NCBI GenBank assembly: GCA_042138015.1 | Contig: JBHIVA010000004.1 | Location: 10,960-74,959 of the forward strand | From: TH1177 sp042138015 | GTDB lineage: Archaea > Thermoproteota > Nitrososphaeria > Nitrososphaerales > Nitrososphaeraceae | Reading direction: 5' to 3' | DNA: 64,000 bases | Translations under genes and position numbers: made by a program | The notes under the pieces: model-generated | What the model saw: only the letters and a program-made list of their open reading frames with translations | Told to the model about the DNA's origin: nothing | The model's database searches: none | Part shown: positions 49,046 to 57,652 of the stretch, one piece after another | Numbering within the stretch: the stretch's first letter is position 1 | How the letters are laid out: every line of letters starts with the position of its first letter

Positions 49046-51271
49046 TTGAATAAAAAAATAACCGATAGTAATATTAGTAGTGGTGTAGAGCTATCAAATA
49101 GTGATAAAACAGACAATGATGAAAATAATACTCTGTCCAATTATCACAATAATAAAAATCATAAATTACAATCTTCTCAAAAAAAACAACATATTAATCA
49201 AACCGGAAATTCTAATTTCGAATTTATTAAAATAATAAGAGACGAAGAAAATATCGTTGAAAAGATAATCAAGTCTATTCCAATAGAGTCACAAATTACA
49301 TTTGGTAGATTTGAAGGACCTAATATTGCATTATATACTAAAAATCCTAAATTCGCTCTGACCGAGTTAACTTACTATCTTTCTTCCCTTTCTAAAACTT
49401 TGAAAAAACGTTTTATAATCAGGACAGATCCCTCTATTCGTTTGGATGAAGGACAAACAAGAATTCTAGTTTCAAAGATACTTTCAAAAGATATTACCGT
49501 ATCCGCGGTATTCTGCGACGATGCTACTTCCGAAGTTATTCTAGAGGTTAATAAACCTGAATCAATAGATGCAAATACTTTAATCAATATTGCTCAATCT
49601 ACAGGTTGGATAGTTCACTTAAGGAGATCATCTCATATTTCATCTCAAAGTATAACAAATATTCATTCAATATTAAAGAATTCCTCTAAGGAACGTTTAA
49701 CTTTTCTTCGATACCTAGGAAAAAGAATATATCGTGAACCTCTAATCAAGAAAGAAGAAGAGAATACCGATCAAATCAACAATATCAAAAATAAACATGA
49801 TAATAATACAAACAATAAAAACCAAAAAATTGAATATGAAAAAGATGTGATAAAAAATAAGTTATTAGAAAAGTCTTCAAAATTATTTACTAATTCTAAA
49901 GAAGTATTAATATTTTGTTTAGGTGGAGTTAAACAGGTAGGGAGATCTTGTTTTATAGTTGTAACATCTGAAAGTAAGATTATGTTAGATTGTGGCATTA
50001 ATCCTGGAGAAAATAATACTATCGATGCTTATCCAAGAATCGACTGGTTTAATTTTAAACTAGAAGATCTTGATGCAATAATTATTAGTCATGCACATAT
50101 AGATCACCAAGGATTTTTACCAACTTTATTTAAGTATGGTTATGACGGTCCAGTGTATTGTACTGAACCGACATTACCTCTAATGGCCCTTTTGCAAATG
50201 GATTCTGTCAAAGTGGCACAAAATAATGGAGTTTATTGTTCCTATGAAACTAGAGATATTAATGAAGTTATTAAACACACTATACCATTGTCTTATGGAA
50301 AACCAACTGATATATCTCCAGATATTACTATTACAATGAATAATGCCGGACATATAATGGGCAGTGCTACGGTTCATATGAATATATCAGGTACCCATAA
50401 TATTTTATATTCAGGTGATTATAAATTTGCCAAAACACAGTTATTAGATAGTGCTATCTCTAATTATCCTCGAGTTGAAACACTCATAACTGAAAGTACT
50501 TACGGCGCAGCTTCTGATGTTATGCCGGATCAATCGACTGTATATAATAATTTTACAGAGAGTGTAAATAAAATATTAACCAATGGAGGAAAAGTTCTAA
50601 TTCCGGTACCAGCCGTTGGACGAGCCCAAGAGATAATGTTAGTTATCGATAAAGAAATGCGAGAAGGAAGATTAGTCGAGTCTCCAATTTATATAGAAGG
50701 GATGATATCTGAAGCAAGCGCTATCCATATGTCATATGCTCATTATCTTGGTCAAGATGTTCGAAGATCAGTTTCACAAGGAAACAATCCGTTCCAATCT
50801 GAGTACTTCACTATGGTTAATGGGTATGGTAAACGAGATGAGGTTTTAAGAGATAAAAACCCTGCGATAATTATGGCTACCTCTGGTATGCTTGAAGGAG
50901 GTCCTTCAGTAGAATACTTCAAGGAGATAGCTACAAGTGATAATAACAAGATTATTTTTGTATCATATCAAATTAAAGGTACTCTTGGCAGACGTGTTCT
51001 CGATGGAACAACAACTGAAGTGTCTATGATGGATAAATTAGGTAAAGTAAAAGTAATTCCTTTAAGGGCTCAGACTCAAAAAATAGACGGATTTAGTGGA
51101 CACAGTGATTATCACCAAATTTTAAATTTCGTTTCCAGAGTTAAACCAAAAAGGGTTTTAGTAAATCATGGGGAGAGAACAAAATCAGAAAATGTTGCTA
51201 GTAGTATATATAATAAGCTAGGAATTCGCTCTATGGTTCCTGATAATCGAGAAATTGTAAAACTTAGATGA
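49046..51271 (+). CDS. Archaeal CPSF-like ribonuclease aCPSF1/FttA
   Basis: 741 residues from TTG. A polar N-terminal extension (1-65), then paired KH domains (about 75-210: FGRFEGPNIALYTKNP, RFIIRTDPSIRLD). A low-complexity Asn/Lys linker (about 235-285) separates them from the metallo-beta-lactamase core with IISHAHIDHQGF (about 345-356). The beta-CASP domain has IPVPAVGRAQEIMLVI and the C-terminal FSGHSDYHQI. It cleaves 3' ends and drives transcription termination. It is longer than the usual roughly 640 residues because of the extension and linker. Confidence 0.95.
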   Translation: MNKKITDSNISSGVELSNSDKTDNDENNTLSNYHNNKNHKLQSSQKKQHINQTGNSNFEFIKIIRDEENIVEKIIKSIPIESQITFGRFEGPNIALYTKNPKFALTELTYYLSSLSKTLKKRFIIRTDPSIRLDEGQTRILVSKILSKDITVSAVFCDDATSEVILEVNKPESIDANTLINIAQSTGWIVHLRRSSHISSQSITNIHSILKNSSKERLTFLRYLGKRIYREPLIKKEEENTDQINNIKNKHDNNTNNKNQKIEYEKDVIKNKLLEKSSKLFTNSKEVLIFCLGGVKQVGRSCFIVVTSESKIMLDCGINPGENNTIDAYPRIDWFNFKLEDLDAIIISHAHIDHQGFLPTLFKYGYDGPVYCTEPTLPLMALLQMDSVKVAQNNGVYCSYETRDINEVIKHTIPLSYGKPTDISPDITITMNNAGHIMGSATVHMNISGTHNILYSGDYKFAKTQLLDSAISNYPRVETLITESTYGAASDVMPDQSTVYNNFTESVNKILTNGGKVLIPVPAVGRAQEIMLVIDKEMREGRLVESPIYIEGMISEASAIHMSYAHYLGQDVRRSVSQGNNPFQSEYFTMVNGYGKRDEVLRDKNPAIIMATSGMLEGGPSVEYFKEIATSDNNKIIFVSYQIKGTLGRRVLDGTTTEVSMMDKLGKVKVIPLRAQTQKIDGFSGHSDYHQILNFVSRVKPKRVLVNHGERTKSENVASSIYNKLGIRSMVPDNREIVKLR

Positions 51272-51357
51272 AATTTAAAAATTCAAATATTTACTTGATC
51301 TAATTTTAAACAATAGACTTTTTAGGGTAGGTTAATTACATACTACTGGATTGAGAT

Positions 51358-51504
51358 ATGGCTATAAAATACAAATGTTTAGTATGTAATATTGTTCTTT
51401 CTGGAGAAGGTGCTTCTAGACATTACCTTGCTAATCCTACTCATAAGTTAGAGAAGCTACCTCCACCATTAAAACCGATAAAGAACGATAAAGAAAACCA
51501 ATAG
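51358..51504 (+). CDS. Single-finger C2H2-like small protein
   Basis: 48 residues from ATG. YKCLVCNIVLSGEGASRHYLANPTH gives C-x2-C and two His at about 12 and 20 residues later, and the tail is proline/lysine-rich. It follows aCPSF1 by 86 nt in the same direction. Likely nucleic-acid binding; function unknown. Confidence 0.6.
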   Translation: MAIKYKCLVCNIVLSGEGASRHYLANPTHKLEKLPPPLKPIKNDKENQ

Positions 51505-51919
51505 AAAATTACGCTAAACTGGTAGGAGATATCTTCCCTAATTTTAACAATATAATATTGCTAAGTACAATCAAAATATCCAAAATCCCTTTTGAAATAG
51601 ATAGCAGAAACTTCGATAATTTATATTTTTAAATATACTGTTAATTTGATCTATTTTTTCGATATTGATTTTTGAATATTGATTTAGTCTTGAACTGATT
51701 GTAATGATTGTAATTTTCGATTATAGATGCCTATAAATAGTATTTTAGGTGGTATTAAAGAGTAAGAGGCATTAAAATTAATTTGTAAAATAAAAAAACC
51801 ATATAGATTCTTATTAATAAATACGTGTCTATCTGAGTAATTTAATGTAATACTTTTTATTGACTATTAAAATTTTAGAAAGATCGTAGATCCTATTATA
51901 CATAAAATAAGTCTCGATA
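51505..51919. other. Gene-free convergent interval (about 415 nt)
   Basis: AT-rich spacer between the small zinc-finger gene and the DNA ligase gene. No gene seen. Confidence 0.5.
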
Positions 51920-53674
51920 TTATGAATCTCTTGTTTTAATATGCATTTTATAGAGATTTATTAATTCATTTGAAGTGGTAGAATCTTCTGGATTTTTGTC
52001 AAATCTAATTCTGCCAGAGAACTTAGGAAATCTAAGTGCTAAACCAAAATTTTCTTTGATCAAATTACTAGCAGTTGTATGTATAGGACTCAAAGTAATC
52101 TCAGAAGCAATTATTTCAAGAACAATTACTGGTCTAAACCAGATATCCATCTTCATCTTACTTACTACTCGTGAATCCTTTTCTTTTATTATGTATTTTT
52201 TTAACTCATCATAAAGAAACTTTAAATTTTTGTCCGAAAATCCTGTACCTACTTTACATGTACTCTGAAAAGTATTTGTTTCCCTATTATAGGTGGCAAG
52301 AAGTAATGCTCCATAATATCCTGTTCTTCTACCTTTTCCTAATAATGCGCCAATTACGGTAAGGTCAAAAGAATCACCTAATGAGTGATCATATTCTTTT
52401 TTTAATTTCATCCACAAGTATTCTCTAGAACCAGCTCTATAGCTACTTTTCAATTGTTTAAACATTAGACCTTCGCAACCATTATTGGTAGCCACGGAAA
52501 AGAAACTTTTGATTTGACTGAGTTTAGTTACTGTCCTTTGTTTTACTAGATCTATTAGTTTATTATTATTTTTTTCCAAAATCTTTTCCAGAGCTTCTCT
52601 TCTTTTTGTATAATCAAATGTAGTAAGATCTCTATTATTCATAAATAAAATATCAAACAAATATATTTTAATTGGGTATTTTTTTACAATTTCGTCTATG
52701 TTATACTTTCTTTTCCTGTGCATCAATTCCTGAAAAGGTTGAATATTATTGTAAATATTAACTGGAACAATTTCACCCTCTAAAATAAAATTGTCTATTC
52801 TGATATTACTTACTGCTTTTACTATATCTGGATAATTTTTAGTAATTTTTTCTAGGCTTCTTGAATACAATTCTACTTTTGAATTTTCTTTATGAATCTG
52901 CACTCTTTCACCATCTAGCTTAAGTTCAGCAGATACTCTATTATTTGTTCTTTCTAAAACTTCTTCAGGTCCAGAAACTCTTGTGGCAAGCATTGGTCGA
53001 ATAGGTTTCAATGGGGTAATTTTAATTTCATCTAAACCGTTCATCCCCTTTATGGAAAGAATTTCTGCAATTGCACCAAGATCACCACAGATATTGTAAC
53101 GAACTTCAATCAATTTTCTTTTCGATTTGTCACCTGTAAATGTTATCGATAGTGCATCCATAACCGTAAAATCAGCTATTCCAAGTCTAAGATTTCCCAA
53201 TAAAAATTTTATGATATACTTACTTTCTAAAGGAGTAGCATCGTTTAGTAAGCTAGTCACTAGTTTTAATTTTGTAGATTGAGAACCAGAACCAATTGTT
53301 TTTGCAATCTTTTCAAAAGTATCATATACTCTATCTACAGTTATCTTTTCAGTAAAAAGAGTCTGTTGATATTTTGTTTTTGATATTTCAGCTATCGCAT
53401 CTCCTAAATCACCTAATTTTGAATACACCTTGTCCACTTCAGTTATAGATATTCCGATAGAATCTGCTATAGCTCGCATAGTTAATTTCTCTGCTAATCC
53501 TAACTCTATTCCCTCGTAGTCTGGGTATAATTTTCCTTGAATTAAATAAATCATTTTTTTTATTCTATTAGATGGAGTATTTTTGAGTAAAGAAACAAGA
53601 TGATTGGTTAAAATAATTCTACTACTTGTTTTTTCCATATTTTGGAATGTTTCTGCTACTAAGGAAAAATCCAC
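51920..53674 (-). CDS. lig: ATP-dependent DNA ligase (archaeal)
   Basis: 584 residues from GTG. An N-terminal helical DNA-binding domain (1-225), a nucleotidyltransferase domain with SAELKLDGERVQI (adenylated K252), LEGEIVP, and EGLMFKQLKSSYRAGSREYLWMKLKKEYD, and a C-terminal OB domain (from about 430, LGKGRRTGYYGALLLATYN). It seals nicks in DNA replication and repair. Single-gene transcript. Confidence 0.96.
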   Translation of the reverse strand: MDFSLVAETFQNMEKTSSRIILTNHLVSLLKNTPSNRIKKMIYLIQGKLYPDYEGIELGLAEKLTMRAIADSIGISITEVDKVYSKLGDLGDAIAEISKTKYQQTLFTEKITVDRVYDTFEKIAKTIGSGSQSTKLKLVTSLLNDATPLESKYIIKFLLGNLRLGIADFTVMDALSITFTGDKSKRKLIEVRYNICGDLGAIAEILSIKGMNGLDEIKITPLKPIRPMLATRVSGPEEVLERTNNRVSAELKLDGERVQIHKENSKVELYSRSLEKITKNYPDIVKAVSNIRIDNFILEGEIVPVNIYNNIQPFQELMHRKRKYNIDEIVKKYPIKIYLFDILFMNNRDLTTFDYTKRREALEKILEKNNNKLIDLVKQRTVTKLSQIKSFFSVATNNGCEGLMFKQLKSSYRAGSREYLWMKLKKEYDHSLGDSFDLTVIGALLGKGRRTGYYGALLLATYNRETNTFQSTCKVGTGFSDKNLKFLYDELKKYIIKEKDSRVVSKMKMDIWFRPVIVLEIIASEITLSPIHTTASNLIKENFGLALRFPKFSGRIRFDKNPEDSTTSNELINLYKMHIKTRDS

Positions 53675-53786
53675 TAATCAATTTATCTAAAATGGTCTTT
53701 TAAGTATTCTTAGATTTAATATTATTGGCTGATTATCAATTTCTATATCATTTATAAACTGGATAAAAGATAACATTATAATTATT

Positions 53787-54110
53787 ATGGGTGGAGTACC
53801 CCCCCCCCCGACGAGCTCTTCTAAATCTAATTCACAACTACCTTACGAAAGTTCGAGTAAACCTAAAAAAGACGAAGGGAAAACCATTTCCAAAGCTCAA
53901 AAACAAAAATCTTCAGTATTCATAGATGATCTTAATGATATAAGCAAGTTAAAAGCAATGAAATCTATAACAGTTCAAGCAGTTTCCAAAACACTGGGAG
54001 TTAAAATCTCCGTAGCTAATAATTATATTAGAAGTTTAGAAAGTAAAGGAATAATAAATAGAGTTGGTGGTTATAGTGGCCATAGGATTTATTCCCTGGC
54101 CAATACCTAG
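53787..54110 (+). CDS. rps25e: Ribosomal protein S25e, with a C11 tract near the start codon
   Basis: 107 residues. The C-terminal winged-helix core (about 58-104, KSITVQAVSKTLGVKISVANNYIRSLESKGIINR, split here by helix breaks) fits S25e. The N-terminal 50 residues are basic and low in complexity. Bases 53799-53809 are eleven C in a row, encoding a PPPP run at residues 5-8. Such a tract is striking in AT-rich DNA and can slip. ATG at 53787. It converges with the cyclophilin-like gene by a 4-nt overlap. Confidence 0.78.
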   Translation: MGGVPPPPTSSSKSNSQLPYESSSKPKKDEGKTISKAQKQKSSVFIDDLNDISKLKAMKSITVQAVSKTLGVKISVANNYIRSLESKGIINRVGGYSGHRIYSLANT

Positions 54111-54514
54111 GATACATTAATTACCTCTTGTATGGTCAAAATATCGTTCTGGTCTAATTTTGTTAGCATATCAATATTCGATATTACTTTTCCAATGTGA
54201 TTCATAGGAGCTGTTCCGGTTTCTTTCATAAAAAAACAAATAGCACTACTTGAAGTGAGATAAGATAAATCTCCAATATTAAATACCTTTTTCTGTTTTT
54301 CTGCTCCTAAGTTTAAATTTGTGCGTATATAGGAAAAACCATCACGATGATAATAGATATTACCTCTTATTGGAAGATTTTTTAGTAGTTCTGAAATTGT
54401 CAATGGAGCTAAATGACGTATAAGTTCAGCTTTGATTATTCCTTTTTTATTTATTATAATTTCTATCGGAATTCTAGATACTGTATATTGGTTCTTTGTA
54501 CCAACCTCTTCCAT
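54107..54514 (-). CDS. Cyclophilin-like fold protein
   Basis: 135 residues from ATG. LIRHLAPLTISELLKNLP and GDLSYLTSSSAICFFMKETG, followed by NHIGKVISNIDML, match the TM1367-type cyclophilin-like family (GDxxYxxxxxAxCxFF). It is not a canonical peptidyl-prolyl isomerase and its role is unknown. It overlaps the 3' end of the S25e gene by 4 nt. Confidence 0.75.
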   Translation of the reverse strand: MEEVGTKNQYTVSRIPIEIIINKKGIIKAELIRHLAPLTISELLKNLPIRGNIYYHRDGFSYIRTNLNLGAEKQKKVFNIGDLSYLTSSSAICFFMKETGTAPMNHIGKVISNIDMLTKLDQNDILTIQEVINVS

Positions 54515-54598
54515 TGTTATCTGTAGTTACATGTTGTTTATAGCGGTTGCTTAAATTCGTAACGTTTAATTATATTCTAATAAGCTTTTGCACTATTC

Positions 54599-55156
54599 TT
54601 GGTTAACAAGATATTGAGTGATAAGAAAAAAGTTAGTATGGATAATAACGCTGAATCAGAGGAAGATCGTCATATAAATGAAAAAAAACTTGAAGTAACA
54701 TCAACGATCGAGCCCAAAACTAAAAAAACCAAGTCGCGAATAAAAAAACCCAAAAAGACTAAATCTGCAGAAAAGGATTCGGAAAATTCTGAACAAGTAA
54801 AGGAAAACATTGTAAATATCGAGAATGCGGAAGAAATAATCCCTACAAGACCTGAAAAATATGTTGAATATGAAGAGAGAGACTTTGAATTGATTGAAGT
54901 TATTCCAAATGATAAAGAAATCATAATAGGACCTAGAAGATTAACTAGGTTTGAGAAGGCAAGAATTACGGGAGCAAGGGCATTACAATTATCTTTTGGA
55001 GCTCCGTTGATGATAAATCTAGATGATAAAATTACCAGAAGCTCCATTTCACTTGCGATAAAAGAACTCGAGTCAAGAGCTTTACCTATATCTATAAGAA
55101 GAATTTTACCTAATGGCCTTTATCAAGATATTCCTATTGATTGGATGAAATCTTAA
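54599..55156 (+). CDS. rpoK: DNA-directed RNA polymerase subunit K (Rpo6) with an acidic-basic N-terminal extension
   Basis: Up to 185 residues. The last 75 are RpoK/omega: IIGPRRLTRFEKARITGARALQLSFGAP, then ELESRALPISIRRILPNG. The first 100 form a charged, Lys/Glu-rich extension, much longer than the roughly 60-80-residue archaeal Rpo6. TTG 54599 is the longest start; the ATG 13 codons later (M of MDNNAE) is possible. It stabilises RNA polymerase. scpA starts 39 nt downstream. Confidence 0.88.
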   Translation: MVNKILSDKKKVSMDNNAESEEDRHINEKKLEVTSTIEPKTKKTKSRIKKPKKTKSAEKDSENSEQVKENIVNIENAEEIIPTRPEKYVEYEERDFELIEVIPNDKEIIIGPRRLTRFEKARITGARALQLSFGAPLMINLDDKITRSSISLAIKELESRALPISIRRILPNGLYQDIPIDWMKS

Positions 55157-55195
55157 TTATCATTATTGATTAACATTATCCTTTTAAAATTCTAA

Positions 55196-55891
55196 ATGGA
55201 GAGATTATTGTTGAATATAAATAATCCAAACCAACCTCTCTCAGAACCTCCTCTGAATCTCTTATTTAACACCTCTCTTTTAGGAAAGCAAAATGTATGG
55301 GATATTGATATCTCCAATTTACTCCAACTCCTTTTAGATTTAATTAATAACAGTGGACAAAAGGATTTACGAGTATGTGGTATAGCTATATGGTCATCAT
55401 CATTGATTTATAGATTAAAAGTGGAGAGTATCTTTAAACTCGAAAAAATTGCATTGGAAAGAAAAACCCCAATAATTATTGAGGATAAAGAAATTCCTGA
55501 TATTACACCTATAAGCTTTCCCTTTAGACTCACATCAAACTCTCCGGTTTCTCTTGAGGATTTACTTAAAGTTCTCCAAAATATGATTACAGATTTATCA
55601 AATCCTAACAGTAGAACTAGAAATCAGATACAGTTAGAACCAATCGAAGATTTCGATTTCGATCAATATTTTGTTAAATTTGAAAAAATTTTAGAAGATC
55701 ATGAAGAATATGTTTTAAAGGCTTTAGAGATTAATAAAATTATTATTTTTAGTGACTTTATAAAAAGGATGCAACCAATAGAAGTGGTACGATTTTTTAT
55801 TTGTTTGTTGCATTTAGCTATGAAGAATAAGATAGAGCTAATACAAGATGATGAGTCCGATGATATTGAAATACGAAAAATATTCAACTAA
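55196..55891 (+). CDS. scpA: Segregation and condensation protein ScpA (kleisin)
   Basis: 231 residues from ATG. The N-terminal kleisin helices (VWDIDISNLLQLLLDLINN, VCGIAIWSSSLIYRLKVESI) bind SMC. The C-terminal winged-helix part (FSDFIKRMQPIEVVRFFICLLHLAMKN) binds the other head. It links SMC heads and recruits ScpB, encoded 39 nt downstream. The protein lacks other motifs. Confidence 0.85.
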   Translation: MERLLLNINNPNQPLSEPPLNLLFNTSLLGKQNVWDIDISNLLQLLLDLINNSGQKDLRVCGIAIWSSSLIYRLKVESIFKLEKIALERKTPIIIEDKEIPDITPISFPFRLTSNSPVSLEDLLKVLQNMITDLSNPNSRTRNQIQLEPIEDFDFDQYFVKFEKILEDHEEYVLKALEINKIIIFSDFIKRMQPIEVVRFFICLLHLAMKNKIELIQDDESDDIEIRKIFN

Positions 55892-55930
55892 CTAATCTTA
55901 ATATAAATCTCTAAATAATAAGACCTAGTT

Positions 55931-56452
55931 TTGAATAACGTTCTTCCGGAAAAAGAGATAATAGCAAGGATTGAGGCTGCACTTTATTCATCAGGAAGAC
56001 CGATGTCTTTGGAAGAACTAAATAAGGCAACAAATATCAACTCAAATGAAAAGGTCAAAAAAATATTATCGGAAATGATTAAAAAAGTGAATTCAGTTTT
56101 TCATGCTCTGGAAATTCAAGAATTAAATGATGGTAAATATGTTTTGCAATTAAAACCTAGTTATTTACCAGTAATTAAAAAATTCGCTAAACAACCACTT
56201 CTTTCATCTGCAATGTTAAAGACCTTGTCATATGTATTATATGAACAACCAATTACCTCAAAAAGATTAGTGTATATTAGAGGTACTCAAGCTTATACAC
56301 ATGTCAAATATTTAGAACAGCTAGGTTTTGTTGAACATGAAAACGTTGGAAGACTTAAAGTTTATAAAACGACCAAAAAATTTCAGGATTATTTTGGAAT
56401 TTCTGATATCAACATAATAAAAAATAGTGTAATTTCAAAACCTAAATATTAA
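55931..56452 (+). CDS. scpB: SMC-Scp complex subunit ScpB
   Basis: 173 residues from TTG. IIARIEAALYSSGRPMSLEELNKATNI, GKYVLQLKPSYLPVIKKFAKQPLLS, and MLKTLSYVLYEQPITSKRLVYIRG followed by YTHVKYLEQLGFVEHE form the two winged-helix domains of ScpB. It works with ScpA and the SMC encoded at 0.4-3.9 kb. The S8e gene follows 25 nt later. Confidence 0.92.
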   Translation: MNNVLPEKEIIARIEAALYSSGRPMSLEELNKATNINSNEKVKKILSEMIKKVNSVFHALEIQELNDGKYVLQLKPSYLPVIKKFAKQPLLSSAMLKTLSYVLYEQPITSKRLVYIRGTQAYTHVKYLEQLGFVEHENVGRLKVYKTTKKFQDYFGISDINIIKNSVISKPKY

Positions 56453-56477
56453 ATATAGAATTAGTTATTCGAATCTT

Positions 56478-56870
56478 ATGCGTAAATCTGTCGAGAATTT
56501 AGGTGGAAGAAAATATACTGGGGGACGATTAAATCCCGCCAGATCAAGAAAAAAATATGAAATTGATAGATACCCCAATGAACCTATATTAGGTCAAGGA
56601 AATATTATAACTAGACGTGTACGGGGAAAAAACTATAAGATAGCGATAAAGAGTATAGATTATATCAATGTTAACGATAACGAGAATAAAAAAACTATAA
56701 AGACCAAAATTATCAAGTCTTTAAAAAATCCTGCTAATAAGGACTACGAAAGAAGAGGAGTTTTAAGTAAAGGTGCGATTGTAGAAACGGAGTTAGGACA
56801 TGTAAAAATAGTTTCTAGACCAGGACAAGTTGGAACTATAAATGGAATTATAGTCAAGGAAACTACTTGA
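56478..56870 (+). CDS. rps8e: Ribosomal protein S8e
   Basis: 130 residues from ATG. ENLGGRKYTGGRLNPARSRKKYE, GQGNIITRRVRGKNYKIA, RRGVLSKGAIVETELG and VKIVSRPGQVGTINGI cover the archaeal S8e family, a small-subunit protein. Part of a co-directional run from rpoK to tfb. Confidence 0.97.
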   Translation: MRKSVENLGGRKYTGGRLNPARSRKKYEIDRYPNEPILGQGNIITRRVRGKNYKIAIKSIDYINVNDNENKKTIKTKIIKSLKNPANKDYERRGVLSKGAIVETELGHVKIVSRPGQVGTINGIIVKETT

Positions 56871-56964
56871 TTGTTTATTTATTATTTAATGGGCCATAGA
56901 AACATTTTCATCTCAAGAAATCTACGATTAATATTAAAATAGGTTAAAATACGTTACAAGATTA

Positions 56965-57276
56965 TTGAAAGATTATGATCATTTTATAATATGGTTAGAT
57001 TACCTAAACAAAAATCTTTCTAGGAAAAAGGGAAGGAGAATTAGAAAGGATCAGGCTATATTTGATCCAACACTTTCTGAGTTAATTCAGGCAGCAATAG
57101 ATAGTGGATTAAATATCACGAGTGATAAAACAAATGATCATGCAAGATATCCAATGAGATCTTTTGTTAGATCAGGATATATTATGATACCAAAAATAGA
57201 AAATATGAAAAAATATAAAGTAATAGAGACATTGGCCTCTAAAATTTCGTTAAAAAGGAGAATGAAACGAATCTGA
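56965..57276 (+). CDS. srp19: Signal recognition particle 19 kDa protein
   Basis: 103 residues from TTG. DYDHFIIWLDYLNKNLSRKKGRRIRK then PTLSELIQAAIDSGL and a basic C-terminus match archaeal SRP19, which binds SRP RNA so that SRP54 can join. The SRP RNA gene was not found in the window. Gar1 follows after 51 nt. Confidence 0.95.
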   Translation: MKDYDHFIIWLDYLNKNLSRKKGRRIRKDQAIFDPTLSELIQAAIDSGLNITSDKTNDHARYPMRSFVRSGYIMIPKIENMKKYKVIETLASKISLKRRMKRI

Positions 57277-57327
57277 ATGAAAGTTTTAATTTTTATCAAT
57301 TTTATAAATAATTGTTGACAGAAGAAT

Positions 57328-57651
57328 ATGAAAACTAGTACTACAAACAACTTGTCATTGACGGTGGTAGGTAAAATCCTCCATAAAGCTAAGAGTGGGA
57401 GATTGATTATAAAACTTGACGAAAACGTAGATGTCAATAACAATTCTATTCTTTTTAATTCAATAGGTAAGAAAATAGGCATAGTCAATGAATTAATTGG
57501 ACCTATAAATTCTCCATATGCATCAATAATATTGATAGACGATAAATTTAGGATCATGCAAGGTGACAAAATCTACAAATCCAATTCAAAAACGCTGAAT
57601 CTTTATGATTCAAAGAAAAATAAAAAAAGAAAGATAAGGGATAAATTGTGA
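57328..57651 (+). CDS. gar1: H/ACA RNP subunit Gar1
   Basis: 107 residues from ATG. VVGKILHKAKSGRLIIKLDE, NSIGKKIGIVNELIGPINSPYASIIL and FRIMQGDKIYK form the Gar1 beta-barrel; the C-terminal end is basic. It works in guide-RNA-directed pseudouridylation with Cbf5, Nop10 and L7Ae. The TFB gene begins one base after its stop codon. Confidence 0.93.
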   Translation: MKTSTTNNLSLTVVGKILHKAKSGRLIIKLDENVDVNNNSILFNSIGKKIGIVNELIGPINSPYASIILIDDKFRIMQGDKIYKSNSKTLNLYDSKKNKKRKIRDKL

Positions 57652-57652
57652 A

